Source: Butyrivibrio sp. M55 (GTDB lineage: Bacteria > Bacillota > Clostridia > Lachnospirales > Lachnospiraceae). From it: a stretch of DNA of 64,000 nt. The notes under the pieces are model-generated. The model saw nothing but the letters and a program-made list of their open reading frames with translations. It was not told the DNA's origin and did no database searches. Numbering within the stretch: the stretch's first letter is position 1; each line of letters starts with the position of its first letter. Positions 59,591 through 64,000 of this stretch are shown here, piece after piece. The position numbers were made by a program, and so were the translations under genes. The stretch spans positions 186,001 to 250,000 of the forward strand of contig NZ_FPCD01000001.1 in the NCBI RefSeq assembly GCF_900116865.1, given 5' to 3'.

Positions 59591-60826
59591 TTGAGAAATA
59601 GCAGAAAAAGAAGACGTTCTTTAGGGAGAAGAACTTACAGGAAAAGAAACGGTCAAAGACTGTCCGTTAGAGAATATAAATTAAGAAGAAGAAAAGAAAT
59701 ACTTGTACATACAGCTTCACTGGCAGCCGGAGTTGCATTACTTGTAGCAGGTTTTGTATTTATCATGAGCAAAGTCCATATAACCTTACCAAAGGACGGA
59801 CCGTTTGATGCTTTCACCGAGCAAGGGGACGATGATGAGGCATCACATGATATTGTTGATACAGAAATAAAAGAAGTCGAGTTAAATCCTTTCTTGGAAA
59901 AATCCGAGGATGCACGAGCTTTCTTTAAGGGCTATAAAGTTGATTATATGGAGACTAATGTTGCCCATCTAAACAGTAATAACAAAGATAAAGAAGATTA
60001 TGTAGACAGTTCGTATGCCGTTCTTCTTGATCTTGATACAGGAAAAGTTATTGCGGGAAGAGGTGCCAAGACAAGAATGTTCCCGGCATCGATGACCAAG
60101 ATATTAACTCTTTTGGTTGCTGCCGAACATATAAAAAGTCTTGATGACGAGTATGAAATAAATGAAGGCATAGTGCAATATGTTTTAGAAAACGACTGTA
60201 GTAACGTTGGTCTTGAAGCCGGTGACAAACAGACAGTTCGCGATCTTATGTACGGTACGATTCTTAAATCAGGTGCTGATGCAGCGATTGGACTTGCTGA
60301 ATATGTTGCAGGTTCTCAGGAGGCTTTCGTAGAGCTTATGAACCAGAAAGTTGCAGAGCTCGGACTTGCCGGTTCTGCGCATTTCACAAACTGTGTCGGA
60401 ATTTTTGACGAGGATCTTTATTGTACGCCTCTGGATATAGCAATTATTCTAAAGGCTGCTGAAGAGAACAAGCTTTGTAATGAAGTTTTACATACAAAAA
60501 TGTATACCACTTCGCCTACAAAGGCTGCTCCGAACGGAATAAGCATTAGTAACTTGTTCATCAGAAGAATAGAAGATAAAGACACCTTGGGTACAGTACT
60601 TGGTGCCAAGACCGGATATGTACACCAGGCCGGATCATGTGCGGCCAGCTATGAAGTATCTGCGCAGGGAAAACACTATATATGTGTAACCGCGAAAGCT
60701 TACAGTTCATGGAGATGTATATATGATCATGTAGCTATTTACAGTACTTTTGTAGATAAAACTCCCGAACAAATCGCCGAAGAAAACAAAGATAATATTG
60801 CTGCAAGTAATGAAGCATCAAAATAA
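59591..60826 (+). CDS. D-alanyl-D-alanine carboxypeptidase (penicillin-binding protein, S11 family)
   Basis: The 411-residue enzyme trims the terminal D-Ala of peptidoglycan stem peptides. It starts with an unusually basic cytosolic tail of about 38 residues, a membrane anchor (about 42-60) and a linker, then the S11 domain: Ser167 and Lys170 in FPASMTKILTLL (SxxK), Lys340-Thr-Gly in GAKTGYVHQAG. The SxN motif position reads Ser227-Gly-Ala229, so the usual Asn is Ala. The N-terminal anchor is a signal-anchor rather than a cleaved signal peptide, and there is no C-terminal amphipathic helix like that of DacA. The start is TTG at 59591 with AGGGTGG 11 bases before. A symbol is not given because the paralogue cannot be told. 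Confidence 0.87.
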   Translation: MRNSRKRRRSLGRRTYRKRNGQRLSVREYKLRRRKEILVHTASLAAGVALLVAGFVFIMSKVHITLPKDGPFDAFTEQGDDDEASHDIVDTEIKEVELNPFLEKSEDARAFFKGYKVDYMETNVAHLNSNNKDKEDYVDSSYAVLLDLDTGKVIAGRGAKTRMFPASMTKILTLLVAAEHIKSLDDEYEINEGIVQYVLENDCSNVGLEAGDKQTVRDLMYGTILKSGADAAIGLAEYVAGSQEAFVELMNQKVAELGLAGSAHFTNCVGIFDEDLYCTPLDIAIILKAAEENKLCNEVLHTKMYTTSPTKAAPNGISISNLFIRRIEDKDTLGTVLGAKTGYVHQAGSCAASYEVSAQGKHYICVTAKAYSSWRCIYDHVAIYSTFVDKTPEQIAEENKDNIAASNEASK

Positions 60827-60830
60827 TTAA

Positions 60831-60871
60831 AAGAAAACTGCTTGGGAAAATAATTCTCAAGCAGTTTTCTT
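60831..60871 (+). terminator. Terminator between convergent genes
   Basis: AAGAAAACTGCTTG (60831-60844) pairs with CAAGCAGTTTTCTT (60858-60871), a 14-bp stem that ends the carboxypeptidase gene and lies beyond the stop of the minus-strand recombinase. T-rich sequence is moderate on both sides. Confidence 0.75.
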
Positions 60872-60909
60872 ATATCAATCCATAATTATTTAAGCAACCA
60901 TACAAAATA

Positions 60910-61926
60910 TCATCTTAATCCCTGTAGCAATGACCGTGATTCTTTCATGGCTGTATCAGAGGCTTTTGCATATATATTTGTCGTCTGAATGCTTTTATGA
61001 TTCATTTTTTTCTTAAGAAGCAGAATATCATTGTCACTTGCGGCATAAAAGCTCATTGCAAAGCTGGATCTTAATTTGTGCGGAGATATAATCCTTGCTT
61101 TTTCAGGGAGACACACAGAAACATATTTCTTTACAAGAATCTCAACCGCACGTACTCCCAGTCTGTTGCCGGAAGTAGTAGTGAAAGCGGGAAATTTAAG
61201 ATTCTTGGAGGTCAATCCAAATTTAGCCTTTTGGGAAGTAAAGTAAATCTCCAGATAATCGCGACATTCATCGGAATAGTAGATTACCTGCGTATCGCCG
61301 CCTTTTCTTGTCACAACAACACTACATTCTTCGAGATTATAATCTATAATATCCGTATCAAGCATCTCGGAAACACGAAGGCCGGTATCCAGAAGTAATA
61401 TGAACATGGCTGAATCTCTGTCAGCGTATATATAATGGACCTTTGCGACAGAATCATGAAGATTTGTTCCATGCCTTACGGTATCAAGAAGAACGCGCTG
61501 TTCATCGTTTGTTAAATAAATAACATCTTTACTTGGAATTTTGATTGTCTTTGTAGCGGCAATCGGATTACGGGACATTTTACCCGTAGCTACAAAGAAG
61601 CCATACATGCTGGATAATGAAGCGCGTTTTCTTTTTACGGTTGATTCCTTATGATTTCCGGAAAGCGTTGTCAGGAATCTGTTTATATCAAGAATTTCTA
61701 TGTTGGCCACGTCATCTATGGACAGATCTTTAATGTTTTTATCACAATGCTTTGGAAGGTAACTTACGATGAATTCAAGATAGACCTTTATGTCGCGACA
61801 ATATTCGAGTTTGGTCGCATAATTTTCGACACGTCCGAAGTTGTATATGAAATCAGAAACAAACTCAGGCATTTCACTTAGAAGCTCATTGATCTTATCA
61901 GAGTATTGTTTTTTGTTATCTGGCAT
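60910..61926 (-). CDS. xerS: Tyrosine recombinase, XerS-like
   Basis: The 338-residue protein has all catalytic residues of tyrosine recombinases: Arg184 (DTGLRVSEML), Lys208 (TRKGGDTQ), His283 and Arg286 (SPHKLRSS), His310 (KKMNHKS) and Tyr319 (TTNIYAKA). The N-terminal core-binding domain opens with INELLSEMPEFVSDFIYNF, which resembles streptococcal XerS more than XerC/XerD. XerS acts alone in chromosome dimer resolution. The start at 61926 is chosen because GGGGGA lies 8 bases upstream. A dif-like palindrome lies 91 bases upstream and overlaps its promoter. No phage genes are near. The XerS label is inferred from layout and memory; a phase-variation recombinase is the alternative. Confidence 0.75.
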   Translation of the reverse strand: MPDNKKQYSDKINELLSEMPEFVSDFIYNFGRVENYATKLEYCRDIKVYLEFIVSYLPKHCDKNIKDLSIDDVANIEILDINRFLTTLSGNHKESTVKRKRASLSSMYGFFVATGKMSRNPIAATKTIKIPSKDVIYLTNDEQRVLLDTVRHGTNLHDSVAKVHYIYADRDSAMFILLLDTGLRVSEMLDTDIIDYNLEECSVVVTRKGGDTQVIYYSDECRDYLEIYFTSQKAKFGLTSKNLKFPAFTTTSGNRLGVRAVEILVKKYVSVCLPEKARIISPHKLRSSFAMSFYAASDNDILLLKKKMNHKSIQTTNIYAKASDTAMKESRSLLQGLR

Positions 61927-61965
61927 ATTATATTTCCCCCAAAAAGGACTTTCATTCGCATAAAA

Positions 61966-62000
61966 ATAGATATATAGGCATAGAATACCCATATATCTAT
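61966..62000. repeat. Inverted repeat in the recombinase leader
   Basis: ATAGATATAT (61966-61975) and ATATATCTAT (61991-62000) are perfect complements with a further GG/CC pair inside and a loop of about 10 bases. On the minus strand it lies between the predicted -10 box and the recombinase start, so the transcript would carry a stem-loop; a protein-binding site is the alternative. Confidence 0.6.
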
Positions 62001-62027
62001 TATAACACGCTATATGTTTTTCGTAAA
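61999..62027 (-). promoter_or_regulatory. Promoter of the XerS-like recombinase
   Basis: On the minus strand TTTACG (62022-62027) and TATAAT (61999-62004) are 17 bases apart, with TG-T before the -10. The -35 box lies inside the dif-like palindrome, so recombinase binding there could shut down its own transcription. Confidence 0.55.
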
Positions 62028-62046
62028 ACTAGAATTTTGCGAAAAA
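62017..62046. other. dif-like recombination site (imperfect palindrome)
   Basis: Left arm TTTTTCGTAAAAC (62017-62029), centre TAG-type, right arm AATTTTGCGAAAAA ending at 62046. Twelve of 15 base pairs match across the axis, with mismatches mainly in the centre. This is the layout of Xer sites: two 11-bp arms and a 6-8 bp core. Streptococcal difSL, as I remember it, also has TTTTC/GAAAA ends and lies directly upstream of xerS. Activity is inferred. Confidence 0.55.
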
Positions 62047-62107
62047 GTATATTTACATCCCTATCAGAGAAAATCATGCCGAGAAAATCATGGAAAATCT
62101 ATCCAAA

Positions 62108-62881
62108 TTAATGCCAAATAACTTCCAAAGTCGGTCCCTGTGTAGGTATTGTAAGTGCTTTATCATTCTTAACTTCTTTAAATTCTTTATTATTTTCAAT
62201 GTCACGGATAAATACAGGTGTACCTTCATTGTTCATAAAAGCTTTTATGTATTCATCAATGGAATTTATCTTATGATCAAACATCATGCCGCCCATATCG
62301 GGTTGTCCGGGATTATGGATATCGGAACCTGCAGACATTCTGAAGTTCTTGCTTACGGCATATTCGTATCCGAGGCTGTTCTGATAATCGGGATTACATG
62401 CGTTATATACTTCAGCACCGTCACTTACGTCAGGTGTCAGATTTATCTCGCTAAGATAGCCTCTTTCCCTGTAAGGATGAGCCTGGACCATGATTCCACC
62501 ATATTCATGAACGCATTTGTATACTTCATATCTGTCTTTTTCAAGAATGTCCGGATTATCAAGAAGCCACTTTTTATCCACTCCGTAAAGAAGAAATTCG
62601 TCTCCGTGAAAATTATATTCTATACCGAACATAACAGTCAGATCCGAGCCTGTTCTCTGAGCCTCTTCCAGTGCATGTTCATAGCCGCTGCAGTACATCT
62701 CTACCCTCTTCTCCCAGGGCAGGTCTTTCGGAACACAGCTGTTTCCGTTAAAAAAGTGATCTGTAATAATAATTCCGCTGTAGCCAAGCTCCGACATATA
62801 TTTAATGAACTCGCGGGCCTCTGTTCCTGAGCAGGCGCTCGCTTCCTTGGTGTGCATGTGAGTTTCATAAATGTACTTCAT
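62108..62881 (-). CDS. PHP-domain metal-dependent phosphoesterase
   Basis: The 257-residue protein is a single PHP domain with metal ligands in order: YETHMHTKEAS (His8, His10), IIITDHFF, GIEYNFHGDE, MVQAHPYRERG and SAGSDIHNPG. PHP enzymes hydrolyse phosphoesters such as histidinol phosphate, nucleotides or DNA ends. The substrate is unknown here; the region between residues 40 and 85 with GYEHALEEAQ is typical of the stand-alone clostridial type. Histidinol phosphatase (HisK) activity is possible, since the his genes in this window lack a phosphatase, but HisK proteins have somewhat different motifs. It begins 22 bases after the M42 gene on the minus strand, so the two are probably cotranscribed. 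Confidence 0.85.
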   Translation of the reverse strand: MKYIYETHMHTKEASACSGTEAREFIKYMSELGYSGIIITDHFFNGNSCVPKDLPWEKRVEMYCSGYEHALEEAQRTGSDLTVMFGIEYNFHGDEFLLYGVDKKWLLDNPDILEKDRYEVYKCVHEYGGIMVQAHPYRERGYLSEINLTPDVSDGAEVYNACNPDYQNSLGYEYAVSKNFRMSAGSDIHNPGQPDMGGMMFDHKINSIDEYIKAFMNNEGTPVFIRDIENNKEFKEVKNDKALTIPTQGPTLEVIWH

Positions 62882-62903
62882 AATGTTGTCTTTTTGTGCT
62901 CCT

Positions 62904-63953
62904 TTAGTCAGTCGTATATGCTATCAATAAGCGCAGCGTATTTTCTGCGCCATCTTTATGGCTTCTCTCATATCCGTGAGAAGCATAAACACCGGCACCT
63001 ATAAGCCCGTGTCTAAGATCGTTTCCTGCGCGGAGTGAAGCTTCGGCGTCACTTCCGTAGAATGGATATACATCAACGGCATAATCTATGTCATTATCCA
63101 TAGCAGCCTTGATAAGAGATTTTACAACGTTGTAGTTGTAAGGCCCCGCGCTGTCTTTTGCGCAAATGGAAACCTGTTTTTCGCTACAATCAAGATTTTC
63201 ACCGACACATCCCATATCAACAGATATTACCTCTGTACAGCCTTTTGGAACGCTTCCGCATCCACCGTGGCCAACTTCTTCAAAAACTGTTATATGGGCA
63301 TATATTGCTCTTTCAGGGGTGATATTATTATCTTTAAGATATTTTGCATAAGCAAATAAAATTCCGACGCTAAGCTTATCATCCAGGAATCTGGATTTGA
63401 TATAGCCGCTCTTTGTCACTCTGAAATTCGGATCAAAACATACTATATCACCGATAGATATACCCAGCTTCTTTACATCGTCTGCATCTTTTACATCTTC
63501 ATCAAGAACAACTTCGCAGCTGCTCCATTCTCTTTTCTGCTCGTTGTACTTTCCGTTTACGTGAATTGAAGCATCATTTAACTGGAAAGTGCCTTCGTAT
63601 TCACCGTTAAATTTGGTTATGACCTTTACATTTTCAGTCTCGGCATTGTTTGGATTCATACCACCTAAATTGGTAAGCTCCAGTCTTCCGTTTGGCTTGA
63701 TCCTTGAGACCATTCCGCCAAGCGTATCTACATGAGCTTCAAGAAGGAGCCCGTTATCTTTATCTTTGCCGCCAAACTCAACGATAATACCGCCTTTAAC
63801 CGTGTAGTAAGCGTTAAAACCAAGCGCTTCAAACTCTTTTTTTACAAAAGAAGCTGCTTCTTCGGTGTAACCTGTAGGAGAATCGATATTTACGATTTCT
63901 TCAGTTTTCTTTACAAGATAATCGACATATTTTTTTTCAATTTTTTTCTTCAT
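62904..63953 (-). CDS. M42-family metallopeptidase (glutamyl aminopeptidase type)
   Basis: The 349-residue protein has the M42 metal and catalytic residues: LLEAHVDTLGGMVSRI (His and Asp), SRFLDDKLSVGILF (bridging Asp), VFEEVGHGGCGS (the Glu-Glu pair), ISVDMGCVG and the last His in SHGYERSHKD. M42 enzymes form large tetrahedral complexes that remove N-terminal residues from peptides in the cytosol. The start at 63953 (MKKKIEKKYVDY) follows GAGGAG; the frame is open to 63974. A PHP gene follows on the same strand. Substrate preference cannot be read. Confidence 0.9.
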   Translation of the reverse strand: MKKKIEKKYVDYLVKKTEEIVNIDSPTGYTEEAASFVKKEFEALGFNAYYTVKGGIIVEFGGKDKDNGLLLEAHVDTLGGMVSRIKPNGRLELTNLGGMNPNNAETENVKVITKFNGEYEGTFQLNDASIHVNGKYNEQKREWSSCEVVLDEDVKDADDVKKLGISIGDIVCFDPNFRVTKSGYIKSRFLDDKLSVGILFAYAKYLKDNNITPERAIYAHITVFEEVGHGGCGSVPKGCTEVISVDMGCVGENLDCSEKQVSICAKDSAGPYNYNVVKSLIKAAMDNDIDYAVDVYPFYGSDAEASLRAGNDLRHGLIGAGVYASHGYERSHKDGAENTLRLLIAYTTD

Positions 63954-64000
63954 ATTAACTTCGCTCCTCAACAAAACATTCTACTCTTGGAAAATGCAAT

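Noticed and set aside
60910-62046. Prophage or genomic island integrase at an attachment site
   Set aside because: No phage, plasmid or excisionase genes, no tRNA and no second attachment-like copy were seen; neighbours are ordinary chromosomal genes.
62090-62830. Long plus-strand open frame opposite the PHP gene
   Set aside because: It is antisense to a protein with complete PHP metal motifs, has no ribosome site and a composition typical of shadow frames.
1-64000. CRISPR arrays, insertion sequences, rRNA and tRNA genes
   Set aside because: No regularly spaced repeats, transposase genes, long terminal inverted repeats or cloverleaf sequences were recognised on reading the window.

Overview
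The window is a stretch of chromosome from a low-to-moderate GC Gram-positive anaerobe of the class Clostridia, most likely family Lachnospiraceae and Butyrivibrio-like. The placement rests on conserved Firmicutes gene strings (rpsB-tsf; rpmB / Asp23 / fakA / recG; radical SAM pair - rng - rplU - prp - rpmA - obgE - yhbY - nadD - yqeK - rsfS; lexA divergent from a yneA-like gene), an L27 with a cleavable N-terminus, HisZ-dependent short HisG, and a six-subunit Ech hydrogenase of the kind I recall from rumen butyrivibrios. No rRNA, tRNA, CRISPR array, insertion sequence or prophage was seen, and no gene-free stretch exceeds 300 bases.

Layout. 1-4.8 kb: the end of a YceG-like protein, then rpsB-tsf and minCDE. 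4.8-15.9 kb: an OhrR-like regulator, then one long transcription unit with a His-rich CsoR/RcnR-family metal sensor, echABCDEF and hypF-C-D-E. This unit encodes a proton-pumping, ferredoxin-linked NiFe hydrogenase and most of its cofactor maturation; hypA, hypB and a large-subunit protease are not here. 15.9-21.3 kb: mecA, a RluF-type pseudouridine synthase, ligA, metA (predicted acetyltransferase type) and a coiled-coil/Tudor-like protein. 21.3-25.5 kb, minus strand: a giant dehydratase-activase-like ATPase. 25.7-28.8 kb: an orphan membrane protein, then a three-gene unit with a rhomboid pseudoprotease bearing a zinc ribbon, a sigma-70-like protein without region 4, and an unknown protein.

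28.8-44.7 kb: rpmB (minus), Asp23, fakA, recG, degV, a type IIA topoisomerase pair without a GyrA box (parE/parC-like), rsmD, coaD, a coiled-coil protein, a secreted amidase, two pseudouridine synthases and recU. 44.7-50 kb: the histidine genes hisZ-G-D-B and a HisF-like/HisI/HisE fusion behind a promoter region with a 31-bp-spaced operator-like repeat. 50-58.1 kb: the rng/rplU/obgE/nadD housekeeping string. 58.2-60.9 kb: lexA and a divergent yneA-like gene sharing five SOS boxes, then a penicillin-binding carboxypeptidase. 60.9-64 kb, minus strand: a XerS-like recombinase with a dif-like palindrome overlapping its own promoter, a PHP-domain protein and an M42 peptidase.

The most interesting points are the XerS/dif-like locus at a switch in gene orientation, the nickel-type sensor residues in the regulator leading the hydrogenase operon, the pseudo-rhomboid plus truncated sigma-like gene unit, the degenerate HisF domain fused to HisIE, and the densely packed SOS control region. 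All assignments come from reading the sequence; no database search was run, and comparisons with characterised proteins are from memory.
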